Positions 8,898 to 16,789 of a stretch of DNA of 64,000 bases are shown piece after piece. Under the pieces are notes generated by a model. That model searched no databases, was not told the DNA's origin, and saw only the letters and a program-made list of their open reading frames with translations. Source of the DNA: an uncultured Clostridia bacterium. Its GTDB lineage: Bacteria > Bacillota > Clostridia > TANB77 > CAG-508. The stretch spans positions 1 through 64,000 of the forward strand of contig CAKPCK010000004.1 of NCBI GenBank assembly GCA_934141555.1, given 5' to 3'. How positions within the stretch are numbered: the stretch's first letter is position 1; every line of letters begins with the position of its first letter. Both the position numbers and the translations under genes were made by a program.

Positions 8898-11396
8898 CTA
8901 ACCTCTCACCTCACTAACTTCTTTACTTTTTTCATTAATTGCTTCTCCTAATTTTTTTGCTCCTTTTTCTCTATCTGCTGCAGTAAGACCTTCATGAATT
9001 TCATGCATAGCTCCTAAACCAAAATTAGCTGGATTATTTTCTTTTCCTATAGGTGTTATGTCTAATTTTGCTTGATTAATATATTGTTCGATATTTTCTA
9101 TTGAAAAATCCTTTCCAAACATTTCTGGAGTTCTTTCATACAATCTTTGAATTAATTCTTCAATTGTCTTAAAAGAATAACCGTTTCCATTTAAAGATTT
9201 ACTTTTATCAGTTGAAGCGCCATATGGTCCATCCATCAAATGAAGATTCTTTACGCCACTATTATGTGCTACTTGTATATAATCACTTACAACAGAACCT
9301 CCACCAACGGCCACAATATGTCCATCTCTTTCTGTAGCATATCTTATCTGGGTATATGGTAAATCCATCCAGTTTTTAGTAAAATTACCACCTGTTTTTA
9401 AGACAATAGCATGTGTAATTGTATTAGGTTCGACCTTATCTTTATCTAAATTTGCTTCCATTGTTAATGTTCCAAGAACAACCAAATCTTTATCACTTTT
9501 TTCGTTTCTTCTATGTCCTGCTTCATGCATTTCTTTTTCTACTCCAAAGTTAGTTCCTCCTGTTACAACAAATGCTTTATCTGGATCGAGTGTATTAGCA
9601 AGAACTTGCATTGCAAGTCTAATATATTCCTGATCTTTTGGTAAAATATTTGGCCAAGCCTTTTTAGAAGCGCCTGTCAACACAATAGGAGTTTTTCCTT
9701 TTGTTATTTCTTCAATTTTTTCAGGATTTGTTTCTGCTCCAGTTTTTTCTATTTTTTGAAGCAATGCATCAACTCTAGCTTGTTTTTCTTCTTTTATTTT
9801 CCTATCAACTTCAGGTGTATAATGCTTTCCTCCATTTTCTCCTGTATGAATAACACTATCATATAACTCTTTAACATTAGAAATTCTAGGATGTGTTTGT
9901 TCTCTTTGTCTTGCTCTATCTAATACCTTTTTTTCTGTTTGAACTAATTTCTCAAAATCTTCTTTCTCTAATCCTGCTGCTGTGGCGAGTAAAGCTTCTT
10001 GTTTTCCAAATGTTGAATATAGACCATGTCCATCTGTACCTAATACAACATCTACACCTGCATCGACATACCTTTTTATTGGAATTGTAGAAATATCGTT
10101 TATATTATTAAGTGCCAAATTTGAACTCATATTAAACTCTACAATTGCTCCCATTTCTTTTATAAGTTTTATAACTCCATCTTGTTCAACTGGTTTATAA
10201 TTGCCATCTTCTTTAATATCTAATCCATACAAACCATGTCCAATTCTAACTTGTGGCATAACAATTTTATTGGGAGTTCTTCCTTCTTTTTGAGCTCTTT
10301 CATTTTCCTCTTGTTGTCTTTTAGCATGTTGATCATATACAATTTTTAAAGCATCATACATGTTTGTTTTATAAATTGGGTTTTCTCCTGCATGTACTCT
10401 TATTGCAAAATTAGGATCGTTTTCCATAGCATAGTCAGCTAATCTTTCTAATTGTTCTTTAAAATCAAGTGACTGATTAGATTCATGTCCCATATAATCA
10501 CATCCAACAATATATGGACTTTTAGCTACTGTTACTAATGTATCTATTATATCCTGATTATAAGGTTCATCAGAATGTCTCCATAACCCTGCCAAAAATC
10601 TAAGCTTTACACCTGTTTCTTGTTCAATTTGAGGTAAATTATCTTCTAGCATTTGCATGTATTCTTCTGGTTTCCATCCTTCTGTTAAAGATGAAAAAGA
10701 TAATTCTGCATAATTTACTCCATTTTTCTTATAATCATTAGCCAACTCTCTTAAAAAATCTGGAAACATCTCTCTATTTTTAGTAAAAGGTCCTCTATAT
10801 GCATATATTTCTTCCATTGTATTAAATGTCTCTTGAGTTACAGGTGAAATAATTAAATGTTGTTTTAAGTTTTTTATATCACCTTCAGATAAACTAGCTA
10901 ATTTAATTTTATTTTCTTTATCTATTGAATAATGACTTACATCTACTCCCATTTCTTTCAATTTATCTGCAGGATATCCTATATCATGCTCAATACCAAC
11001 TCTTATCATTGAATCTGGTGTTAATGCTCCTGCAAAATGAGTATGTAAATCTGTTTTTGGAGAAAAATCAGTCATATCTTCTCTGCTAAAAGGTACATGT
11101 TTTTCTTTTCCCTGTGCTAATAATCTAGTCTCAAATGCAGTTAAATTATTTACACTTTCAATTTCTCCTGTATTTTTATTTATATTTATAAATATTGTAT
11201 CATTAATTGATAATCTGCAAATGTCAGGATTTTCTGTTTCACTTAATGATGATATATTCTTTAAATTTTCAATAATACTTTGACTTAAATGTCCATCCTC
11301 TGTACTACATATAAAATCATAGTCAATTCTTTCTTTTGATAATTCAAATATAACCTTCAATATTTTATTATAATCCAAAAAAGCTTCAACTCTCAT
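8898..11396 (-). CDS. Adenosine deaminase-like amidohydrolase fused to a SLOG-like domain
   Basis: 832 aa, far longer than housekeeping ADA (about 340 aa). Residues 1-100 are an unassigned N-terminal extension. Residues about 110-480 are an adenosine/AMP-deaminase-type amidohydrolase with an apparently complete metal and catalytic set: LHTHFAGAL (H118, H120), HAGE (H335, E338), IGHGLY (H387) and GTDGHG (D455). Residues about 565-710 look like a Rossmann-type SLOG domain: IVLTGASKKAW, VVTGGTNFGVEKEMHEAGH and HIVAVGGGSVVSDY. The tail (767-786, ENIEQYINQAKLDITPIGKE) is shared with the protein at 13273. A promoter (TTGAAA-17-TATAGT) lies at 11432-11460. Enzymes of the ADA family deaminate adenine nucleosides or nucleotides, and SLOG domains bind nucleotide-derived ligands. 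A defence role is inferred; nucleotide salvage is the dull alternative. Confidence 0.8.
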   Translation of the reverse strand: MRVEAFLDYNKILKVIFELSKERIDYDFICSTEDGHLSQSIIENLKNISSLSETENPDICRLSINDTIFININKNTGEIESVNNLTAFETRLLAQGKEKHVPFSREDMTDFSPKTDLHTHFAGALTPDSMIRVGIEHDIGYPADKLKEMGVDVSHYSIDKENKIKLASLSEGDIKNLKQHLIISPVTQETFNTMEEIYAYRGPFTKNREMFPDFLRELANDYKKNGVNYAELSFSSLTEGWKPEEYMQMLEDNLPQIEQETGVKLRFLAGLWRHSDEPYNQDIIDTLVTVAKSPYIVGCDYMGHESNQSLDFKEQLERLADYAMENDPNFAIRVHAGENPIYKTNMYDALKIVYDQHAKRQQEENERAQKEGRTPNKIVMPQVRIGHGLYGLDIKEDGNYKPVEQDGVIKLIKEMGAIVEFNMSSNLALNNINDISTIPIKRYVDAGVDVVLGTDGHGLYSTFGKQEALLATAAGLEKEDFEKLVQTEKKVLDRARQREQTHPRISNVKELYDSVIHTGENGGKHYTPEVDRKIKEEKQARVDALLQKIEKTGAETNPEKIEEITKGKTPIVLTGASKKAWPNILPKDQEYIRLAMQVLANTLDPDKAFVVTGGTNFGVEKEMHEAGHRRNEKSDKDLVVLGTLTMEANLDKDKVEPNTITHAIVLKTGGNFTKNWMDLPYTQIRYATERDGHIVAVGGGSVVSDYIQVAHNSGVKNLHLMDGPYGASTDKSKSLNGNGYSFKTIEELIQRLYERTPEMFGKDFSIENIEQYINQAKLDITPIGKENNPANFGLGAMHEIHEGLTAADREKGAKKLGEAINEKSKEVSEVRG

Positions 11397-11431
11397 ATTC
11401 TATTTTACCTTTCGTATAATATTCTATAAAT

Positions 11432-11460
11432 ACTATATACTAAATGAAAATTTTTTTCAA
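11432..11460 (-). promoter_or_regulatory. Promoter of the ADA-SLOG unit
   Basis: Minus-strand TTGAAA (11455-11460), 17-base spacer, TATAGT (11432-11437), 36 bases before the ATG. The twin unit at 14154 has the same TTGAAA-17-TATAAT layout. Confidence 0.65.
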
Positions 11461-11517
11461 TATTTTTTAAAAATTTAAATTATTTCTTTGTAACCAAACT
11501 TACTTATTAACATAAAT

Positions 11518-11546
11518 TTGACTTTTTTACCATTTTATGATATAAT
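11518..11546 (+). promoter_or_regulatory. Sigma-A promoter of the high-GC gene
   Basis: TTGACT (11518-11523) and TATAAT (11541-11546) with a 17-base spacer, giving a leader of about 85 bases before the ATG at 11638. The promoter lies in AT-rich host-like DNA, whereas the gene itself is high in G+C. Confidence 0.75.
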
Positions 11547-11637
11547 AATAATTGATATACAAGTAAAGTGCTTGATATGTCATAATTGCCAAGTCCGAAT
11601 TTTAATCATTTACACACATCACAGGAGGGTTATTACC

Positions 11638-12189
11638 ATGGCAAAGATTCAGAAAAATGCAGGCAAAAAGGTTTACGCGTACGAACTCGGTTGCGGAAGC
11701 GCAATGGAAGCTCAGATGATTGCTGAAGGCAAGATCGTCCTCAAGGACGGCATCTACTACCTTCGCTCGACTGAGGTCGTTAATGCTGGCACTACCGGCC
11801 AGCAGGCTGTAGCGGGCGACTTTTTCAAGGTCGACGGTGAGGGCAATCCTTATCCGAACGCTCGCGAATGGTTCCTGGAGCATCATAAGGTGCTTAACAA
11901 AGAAACAAACGAGTATGAGCAGATCCCTCAGCCTAACGAAGCATGGTTCTATGGTGAGCCTATCACCGATGCAGTCCAGTACTGCTTGGATCATGACCTG
12001 GTCAAACTCAACAAGAAGGATCCGCAGAACTACTTCGGCGCAATGCTTTGGGGTGACTGGCTGACAGCTCCCCAGACCGCAGCACTGATGTTCTACAGCG
12101 TGAGCCGCGATGAGAACGGTGTTGTTACCGGCGTCGATTTCAACTTCGTTGTGAAGGAGGAAATCGAGAAGAACTACACTCGCTGCTAA
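11638..12189 (+). CDS. Hypothetical protein of about 50% G+C, probable recent transfer
   Basis: 183 aa. The start is the ATG behind CACAGGAGGGTTATTACC; an in-frame ATG at 11518 would fall inside the promoter and is rejected. The protein opens MAKIQKNAGKKVYAYELG, is soluble, and is rich in aromatic residues (EAWFYGEPITDAVQYCLDH, NYFGAMLWGDWLTAP). I recall close relatives annotated as hypothetical proteins in Lachnospiraceae-like Clostridia, but no function. Codon use is strikingly different from the neighbours: bases 11701-11760 contain 30 G+C of 60, while flanking DNA is near a quarter. It has its own promoter and terminator and interrupts a run of minus-strand accessory genes, so it looks like a transferred single-gene cassette. 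Confidence 0.82.
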   Translation: MAKIQKNAGKKVYAYELGCGSAMEAQMIAEGKIVLKDGIYYLRSTEVVNAGTTGQQAVAGDFFKVDGEGNPYPNAREWFLEHHKVLNKETNEYEQIPQPNEAWFYGEPITDAVQYCLDHDLVKLNKKDPQNYFGAMLWGDWLTAPQTAALMFYSVSRDENGVVTGVDFNFVVKEEIEKNYTRC

Positions 12190-12243
12190 TTTTCTATAAC
12201 CAACTGTGGTTGGTGCTGGAATTCCACGCATTATAACAGTCCT

Positions 12244-12271
12244 GAGGTTGTTCTATCAAATGAACAACCTC
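12244..12271 (+). terminator. Terminator of the high-GC gene
   Basis: GAGGTTGTTC pairs perfectly with GAACAACCTC around an 8-base loop and is followed by TTGTATTTA. A smaller hairpin (CCAAC-TGTG-GTTGG, 12200-12213) lies between the stop codon and this stem. Confidence 0.75.
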
Positions 12272-12305
12272 TTGTATTTATATTAATAAAGAATGGAGCC
12301 TTTAT

Positions 12306-12803
12306 ATGCCAGGATATATTATACATATTGCTATTGGTAAACAATATGCACAAAAAAATAAAATAACAGATTTGAATGATTTTATAAAAGGAATTATAAT
12401 GCCAGATCTATTAGATAAAAGAACTTCACACTATGGCAATGATAGTAGTTGCCCAAATTTAAAAAGGTTTTTAGCTGAAAATAATTTAGATAGTGATTAT
12501 AATAAAGGATATTTTCTACATTTAATTACAGACTATCTTTTCTATAATAAATTTTTAGAATGTTTTTCTGAAAAACTCTATAGTGATTATAATAAATTAA
12601 ACCAATTTTTAATAAAAAAATATCATATAGAAAATATTCCACCAGAAATACAAGATTGCGTAAGATTTGAATCAGGAGAACCTGTAATATTGAAACCCGC
12701 CAAAATATGTAAATTCATTGATGCTGTCAGTGATTTAGATTTATCGCAACTTTCTTGCTTAAATAATTTTTATATAAAAGAAGAAACAGAGACTACAAGA
12801 TAA
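12306..12803 (+). CDS. Zinc-dependent phospholipase C-like metal hydrolase
   Basis: 165 aa, soluble. The pattern PGYIIHIAIGK, GIIMPDLLDKR, CPNLKRFL and YFLHLITDYLFYNKF is that of small bacterial proteins in the zinc-dependent phospholipase C superfamily, with His and Asp ligands spread through a helical bundle. It is shorter than true phospholipases C and has no signal peptide, so the substrate is open. GGAG lies 7 bases before the ATG. It is on the plus strand, convergent with the gene ending at 12819, and the two share the hairpin at 12781-12813. It may be cargo of the island; no link to its neighbours can be shown. Confidence 0.6.
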   Translation: MPGYIIHIAIGKQYAQKNKITDLNDFIKGIIMPDLLDKRTSHYGNDSSCPNLKRFLAENNLDSDYNKGYFLHLITDYLFYNKFLECFSEKLYSDYNKLNQFLIKKYHIENIPPEIQDCVRFESGEPVILKPAKICKFIDAVSDLDLSQLSCLNNFYIKEETETTR

Positions 12804-12813
12804 TCTGTTTCTT
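12781..12813. terminator. Shared bidirectional terminator
   Basis: AAGAAACAGA (12781-12790) pairs with TCTGTTTCTT (12804-12813), with a T-run after it on the plus strand and A/T-rich DNA on the other side. It overlaps the 3' end of the 12306 gene and separates the convergent genes. Confidence 0.7.
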
Positions 12814-12818
12814 CTTTT

Positions 12819-13259
12819 TTATTTGTTAAATATTCTTTTTATAAAATTTATAATCTTTTTTAAAACACTTTTTTCTTCTATAACTACCATTGATACATTT
12901 TCTTCAGGTTTATTTACAATATTTTTATTTTTAAATATATTATCTGGATTATACTTTTCTCTTGATTCTTTTTCTTTTTTTAAATCATTTTTATAATATA
13001 AATCTAATAATTCTTTCTTCTTTACTTCATCTTTACACCAATAATTATAATTTAATACAGCTAATATTTCTAATGTTTCAGAACTCAATTCTTGTTCCTG
13101 CAAAGGTTTGTTAGCTACAATTTTCTTATTATAATTAATCGCTTTTTTATCTTTAAACATCTGTCTTAACTGCTTTGGTATTTCCATTATATACTTTGAA
13201 TCCATTAGTTCAAGAATAGAATCTACTTCAGCATATGCTTCCATTGTAGACTGTTTCAT
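12819..13259 (-). CDS. Small partner protein with KYNPxNxFKN motif and basic amphipathic tail (paralogue B)
   Basis: 146 aa, paralogue of the protein at 8438-8896. Shared features in the same order: an N-terminal helical part (YAEVDSILELMDSKYIMEIP), an acidic/basic region, REKYNPDNIFKNKN, and the C-terminal basic amphipathic helix VLKKIINFIKRIFNK. The hydrophobic face (L, I, I, F, I, I, F) and basic face (K, K, K, R, K) of the last 15 residues suggest peripheral membrane binding. It follows the 293-aa protein by 13 bases, as paralogue A follows ADA-SLOG. No function is known to me. Confidence 0.75.
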   Translation of the reverse strand: MKQSTMEAYAEVDSILELMDSKYIMEIPKQLRQMFKDKKAINYNKKIVANKPLQEQELSSETLEILAVLNYNYWCKDEVKKKELLDLYYKNDLKKEKESREKYNPDNIFKNKNIVNKPEENVSMVVIEEKSVLKKIINFIKRIFNK

Positions 13260-13272
13260 TCAAAAATCCTCC

Positions 13273-14154
13273 CTATTGTTCAATTCCTTTATCATCTCGT
13301 CCTGTAGTAAGTTCTCCTCTTATTTCGTTTGTCATCGCATTTATTCCTTCTCTTGTAACTCCACTCGTTGCTTTTTCTACATCTAACGGAGTTATAGTTT
13401 TTTTGTTTTGTGAAATAAATTGCTCTATATTTCCTATTCCTTTACTTTCTATTTTAGGAATTACAACATCAGATACAAATTGTGGATCTGCCAAAAGTGT
13501 TGTAATAGATTTTTGACCTTTTAGTGATGGATAAAAATCAGCTCCATTTTGTATTAATGTTTTTAAATCATTTGCACTTGAAATACCATTTTCTTCAAAA
13601 TATTTCATAACTGTTTCATTATATGTTTCTTCTAAAGCTTTTTCATCAATTTCGACTCCTGAAGCTTCTAATATAGGTCTTAAAAATAATAAATCTATTT
13701 TTGTCTCATTCCATCCTATCAATTCAATAGGCATATGTTGATATTGTTTATCTCTTTCAACTTGAGTAAATTTTTTTTCATTGTCTTTAACCCAACCATT
13801 ATGAATATTAGATAATGTTGCTACCATTAATTTTTTTGGATCATCTAATCTACCAATTTTTTCTCCTACTGATTTCAGAATATCAGCATTTTCTGGACCT
13901 TCAAAAATTGCTTTACTATATTGTTCCATTTCTTCAGAAGAAAACTCTCCTCCTTGCTCTTTTAAATATTTTGCAATTCCTTCAATAGCATAATTCATTG
14001 ATCCTGTTGCATATACTTTAGACTCTAACTCCTCAAAAGAAAGCGTCTCAGCATCCTCATGAGCTTTCTTTAATGCTTCATCCTTATTTTCTATTTTCTT
14101 TTTATATTCCCATTCATATAGTGCTGTTTCAGCTACTCTTCTATAAGGTATCAT
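13273..14154 (-). CDS. Large protein of the second paired unit; unknown function
   Basis: 293 aa, soluble, mostly helical; no family recognised. The N-terminus has an alternating charged helix (YEWEYKKKIENKDEALKKAH). The central part contains MVATLSNIHNGWV and HMPIELIGWNETKIDLLFL. Residues 241-260, GNIEQFISQNKKTITPLDVE, align with residues 767-786 of ADA-SLOG (11 of 20 identical), followed in both by an AM-x-EI helix. This shared C-terminal module and the paralogous downstream gene make the two units architectural twins with different N-terminal bodies. AAAGGAGAG precedes the ATG, and the promoter is at 14203-14231. Confidence 0.7.
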   Translation of the reverse strand: MIPYRRVAETALYEWEYKKKIENKDEALKKAHEDAETLSFEELESKVYATGSMNYAIEGIAKYLKEQGGEFSSEEMEQYSKAIFEGPENADILKSVGEKIGRLDDPKKLMVATLSNIHNGWVKDNEKKFTQVERDKQYQHMPIELIGWNETKIDLLFLRPILEASGVEIDEKALEETYNETVMKYFEENGISSANDLKTLIQNGADFYPSLKGQKSITTLLADPQFVSDVVIPKIESKGIGNIEQFISQNKKTITPLDVEKATSGVTREGINAMTNEIRGELTTGRDDKGIEQ

Positions 14155-14202
14155 ATTATATTCTCTCCTTTTTTCTTGACATATTTTATATAATTTTTCT
14201 TT

Positions 14203-14231
14203 ATTATATTTAATATTTAGTATTTTTTCAA
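14203..14231 (-). promoter_or_regulatory. Promoter of the second paired unit
   Basis: Minus-strand TTGAAA (14226-14231), 17-base spacer, TATAAT (14203-14208), about 50 bases before the ATG at 14154. Confidence 0.65.
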
Positions 14232-14297
14232 TTATTTTTAGAAAAAAAATTATTACTTTTTCGTTACATTTTTATTACAAAGGCATTATCAAAAAAT

Positions 14298-14326
14298 AAA
14301 AAGCCTAATATTTCTATTAAGCTTTT
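14298..14326 (-). terminator. lysS terminator
   Basis: Read on the minus strand, AAAAGCTTAAT pairs with ATTAGGCTTTT around a short loop and is followed by TATTTTTT. It lies about 40 bases after the lysS stop and isolates lysS from the accessory island. Confidence 0.6.
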
Positions 14327-14366
14327 CCTACTCTTTATCAGAACTTATCTAATTTTAATAAATATT

Positions 14367-15869
14367 TTAATTTAATGGTTTCATTGTTGGGAATAATAAT
14401 ACATCTCTAATTGATGCTGAATCTGTTAATAACATAACTAATCTATCAATTCCTATTCCTAATCCTCCTGTTGGTGCCATACCATATTCAAGAGCATTAA
14501 TATAGTCTTCATCCATCATTCCTGCTTCATCGTCTCCGTTTTCTCTTGCTGCAATTTCATCTTTGAATCTTTCATATTGGTCTATTGGATCATTTAATTC
14601 TGAGAATGCGTTTCCATATTCTCTACCATCTATGAATATTTCAAATCTTTCTGTTAATCTTGGATCTTTTGGTGATTTTTTAGCTAATGGTGATATTTCT
14701 ACTGGATAGTCATACACAAATGTTGGTTGTACAATAGTTTTTTCAACATATTCATCAAAGAATAAACTAATAATGTTTCCTCTTTTTTCTTTTCCTGCTG
14801 GAATTTCAATTTTTCTTTCTTTTGCCAATGCTACAGCTTCTTCATCTGTATTTATTTCATTGAAATCTACTCCACAAGCTTCTTTTATAGCATCTATCAT
14901 TGTGATTCTTTTCCATTCTCCACCTAAGTCTATTTCTTTTCCTTGATATGTTATTTTTGTTGTTCCACATACTTTCATTGCACATTTTTTGAATATTTCT
15001 TCTGTTATATCCATCATATCATGATAGTTTTCATATGCTGAATATAATTCTATTGATGTAAATTCTGGGTTGTGTCTAATGTCCATTCCTTCATTTCTGA
15101 ATATTCTTCCCATTTCATATACTTTGTCATATCCACCTACAATTAATCTTTTTAAGTTTAATTCTGTTGCTATTCTTAAATACATATCTATGTCTAATGT
15201 ATTATGATGTGTTATGAATGGTCTTGCTGTTGCTCCACCTGATATTGTATTTAATATTGGTGTTTCAACTTCTAAATATCCTTTTTCATCTAATATTCTT
15301 CTTATTTCTGCTATAATTTGACTTCTTTTTCTGAATGTTTCTTTTACTTCTGGATTCATTATTAAGTCAACATATCTTTGTCTATATCTTAAATCTACAT
15401 CTTTTAGTCCATGGAATTTTTCTGGTAATGGTCTTAATGATTTTGAAAGTAATACTACTTCTTTAGCATGTACAGATATTTCTTCTGTTCTTGTTTTGAA
15501 TACAAATCCTGTTATTCCAATTATATCTCCAATATCAAATGTTTTGAATGCTTTATAACTTTCTTCTCCTAAATCATTTATACTTACATAACTTTGAATT
15601 TTTTCATCACTATCTAGTATAGTACAGAATGATGCTTTTCCCATTATTCTTTTTGCTATTATTCTTCCTGCTACAGATACGTCTTTTTGTTCAAATTTTT
15701 CGTAATTTGCTTTTATTTCTCCTGCTGAGTTTGTTCTGTTATATTTTGTTATTTCAAATGGGTTTTTTCCTTGTTCTTGTAATTCCTTTAATTTATCTTT
15801 TCTTATTTGTATTAAATGATTTTCATCTACTTCTATTTCTTGATTTTGGTTATTTTGATTTTCTTGCAT
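14367..15869 (-). CDS. lysS: Lysyl-tRNA synthetase, class II
   Basis: 500 aa, the usual length. An N-terminal OB-fold anticodon-binding domain ([21 protein letters not shown] region, residues about 60-145) is followed by the class II catalytic core. Motif 2 is [18 protein letters not shown] and motif 3 is [20 protein letters not shown]. It charges tRNA-Lys in the cytosol. AAAGGA lies 11 bases before the ATG. It has its own promoter at 15944-15972, and I see no T-box leader in the 80 bases after that promoter. The intact gene sits beside tRNA-Thr, so the prophage did not disrupt it. Confidence 0.96.
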   Translation of the reverse strand: MQENQNNQNQEIEVDENHLIQIRKDKLKELQEQGKNPFEITKYNRTNSAGEIKANYEKFEQKDVSVAGRIIAKRIMGKASFCTILDSDEKIQSYVSINDLGEESYKAFKTFDIGDIIGITGFVFKTRTEEISVHAKEVVLLSKSLRPLPEKFHGLKDVDLRYRQRYVDLIMNPEVKETFRKRSQIIAEIRRILDEKGYLEVETPILNTISGGATARPFITHHNTLDIDMYLRIATELNLKRLIVGGYDKVYEMGRIFRNEGMDIRHNPEFTSIELYSAYENYHDMMDITEEIFKKCAMKVCGTTKITYQGKEIDLGGEWKRITMIDAIKEACGVDFNEINTDEEAVALAKERKIEIPAGKEKRGNIISLFFDEYVEKTIVQPTFVYDYPVEISPLAKKSPKDPRLTERFEIFIDGREYGNAFSELNDPIDQYERFKDEIAARENGDDEAGMMDEDYINALEYGMAPTGGLGIGIDRLVMLLTDSASIRDVLLFPTMKPLN

Positions 15870-15943
15870 TTTACCGACTTTCCTTTCTATTTACCTTTAT
15901 CGCTGATTTCTCAGTTTATCTCAATTTATTTATTACGTACACT

Positions 15944-15972
15944 ATTATAATGTATTTTGTGCTAAAAATCAA
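15944..15972 (-). promoter_or_regulatory. lysS promoter
   Basis: Minus-strand TTGATT (15967-15972), 17-base spacer, TATAAT (15944-15949). Confidence 0.65.
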
Positions 15973-16011
15973 GCTTTATGAAAAAAACAATTCTATCTTT
16001 TTATAATAGTA

Positions 16012-16040
16012 TTGATTTTATTATGAATATATATTATAAT
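16012..16040 (+). promoter_or_regulatory. tRNA-Thr promoter
   Basis: TTGATT (16012-16017), 17-base spacer, TATAAT (16035-16040), 13 bases before the tRNA. Confidence 0.7.
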
Positions 16041-16053
16041 GCAATTTGAAAAT

Positions 16054-16129
16054 GCTTTCATAGCTCAGTTGGTAGAGTGCAGCCTTGGTAAGGCTGAGGT
16101 CACGGGTTCGATTCCCGTTGGAAGCTCCA
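16054..16129 (+). tRNA. tRNA-Thr (GGT anticodon), prophage integration target
   Basis: 76 bases with encoded CCA. Acceptor GCTTTCA pairs with TGGAAGC (one G-U), the D stem is GCTC/GAGT, and anticodon stem CAGCC/GGCTG encloses the loop TTGGTAA with anticodon GGT (reads ACC/ACT). The T arm is ACGGG-TTCGATT-CCCGT. The 3' part from 16083 onward is repeated at 53104-53157, so the present 3' half came in with the prophage and rebuilt the gene on integration. Confidence 0.96.
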
Positions 16130-16136
16130 TATATAA
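16083..16136 (+). repeat. attL, 54-bp core in tRNA-Thr
   Basis: Identical base for base to 53104-53157. It covers the anticodon stem-loop, variable and T arms, acceptor 3' strand, CCA and seven flanking bases. The flanking bases differ on both sides (G versus T before; A versus T after), which fixes the ends of the duplication. Confidence 0.95.
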
Positions 16137-16140
16137 AAGT

Positions 16141-16177
16141 CAGCAAATAGCTTAATTTAAACTATTTGCTGTTTTTT
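16141..16177 (+). terminator. Terminator after tRNA-Thr inside the prophage end
   Basis: CAGCAAATAG (16141-16150) pairs perfectly with CTATTTGCTG (16162-16171), then TTTTTTA. The phage thus supplies both the tRNA 3' half and a terminator. Confidence 0.8.
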
Positions 16178-16202
16178 ATTTATACCTATTTAGCATTTCT
16201 AT

Positions 16203-16254
16203 TTTGTCTATTTTGTCCATTTTGTCCAAAAAAAGGTGGTCAAAAAGTGGTCAA
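16203..16254. repeat. Left integrase arm-type sites (candidate)
   Basis: Three 9-bp tandem copies of TTTTGTCCA (first copy TTTTGTCTA) at 16203-16229 are followed by GTGGTCAAAAAGTGGTCAA (16236-16254). The latter 19 bp recur exactly at 53024-53042. The reverse complement of TTTTGTCCA is TGGACAAAA, one base from TGGTCAAAA, so these look like binding sites of one protein in both orientations. Confidence 0.6.
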
Positions 16255-16256
16255 AA

Positions 16257-16397
16257 TTAATTCATATCTAATGCCCCTAAAATGTAAATTTTTTCAACTA
16301 TTTTTATATTGTTTTTAATAAAAATTATCTCATCTTTTGAAAAGACTTTTTCATTTTCTCTAATTCTTTCTAATAATGTTTTTTCTACCACATTCAT
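16257..16397 (-). CDS. Small phage protein, 46 aa
   Basis: Begins at an ATG behind AAAGGAGAATGTAGAA and ends in the left arm region. The product (MNVVEKTLLERIRENEKVF..., a mixed charged helix) has no recognised family. The good ribosome-binding site and helix-like composition support translation. It is the first phage gene after attL, on the minus strand. Confidence 0.5.
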   Translation of the reverse strand: MNVVEKTLLERIRENEKVFSKDEIIFIKNNIKIVEKIYILGALDMN

Positions 16398-16512
16398 TTC
16401 TACATTCTCCTTTTGTGTATTTTTATTTTATTCTTTGAGTATATTTTTACATAGCAGTTTGCTTATATTTTTGCATTTTGTGATAGTTTTTTATAACATT
16501 TTGTAACATTTC

Positions 16513-16542
16513 ATAATATAAAAAGAAGTCTACTCGACTTCT
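16513..16542 (-). terminator. Terminator overlapping the 58-aa gene's stop
   Basis: On the minus strand AGAAGTC-GAGTA-GACTTCT is followed by TTTTATAT; the stem starts inside the last codons of the gene at 16530-16706. Confidence 0.65.
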
Positions 16543-16706
16543 CTTGCTTTTTCTACTATCTTTTTAAAATTATTTGTTCTTGCATAATATTTTAGACTTT
16601 CTACACTTAAAACTAAATAATCAGATAATAGCTTATTATATTCTTTCTTATTTCTTATGTTGAGATTTTTTATCATTTGTAAAGATTTTAAATAATATTC
16701 TTGCAT
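16530..16706 (-). CDS. Small phage protein, 58 aa
   Basis: Starts at an ATG behind TAAGAGGTGATCAT. The product (MQEYYLKSLQMIKNLNIRNK..., ending KIVEKAREVE) is a basic helical protein. I recall similar short proteins in Clostridia but no function. It has a terminator at its 3' end and lies alone between the small 46-aa gene and the toxin-antitoxin pair. Confidence 0.6.
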   Translation of the reverse strand: MQEYYLKSLQMIKNLNIRNKKEYNKLLSDYLVLSVESLKYYARTNNFKKIVEKAREVE

Positions 16707-16789
16707 ATGATCACCTCTTAATTTATTATAACAGTTTTTATGTTAATTGTAAGGTGAATTTTGTCGAATATATCTTATATTTATGTATA

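Noticed and set aside
8898..11396. ADA-SLOG as an ordinary adenosine deaminase (add)
   Set aside because: It is more than twice the usual length, has a second nucleotide-binding-type domain and a tail shared with an unrelated protein.
11518..11637. An in-frame ATG at 11518 that would lengthen the high-GC protein by 40 residues
   Set aside because: The stretch is AT-rich, contains the promoter TTGACT-17-TATAAT, and the ATG at 11638 has a strong ribosome-binding site.
11602..12231. A 209-codon open frame on the minus strand opposite the high-GC gene
   Set aside because: It mirrors the real gene; open antisense frames are common in GC-richer genes. It has no ribosome-binding site or recognisable product.
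15870..15940. A T-box leader upstream of lysS
   Set aside because: The transcript leader is only about 75 bases and shows neither the specifier stem nor the T-box sequence.
16203..16254. The short direct repeats at attL as a CRISPR array
   Set aside because: Units are 9-11 bp with no spacers, and a copy exists at the other prophage end, which fits integrase arm sites.
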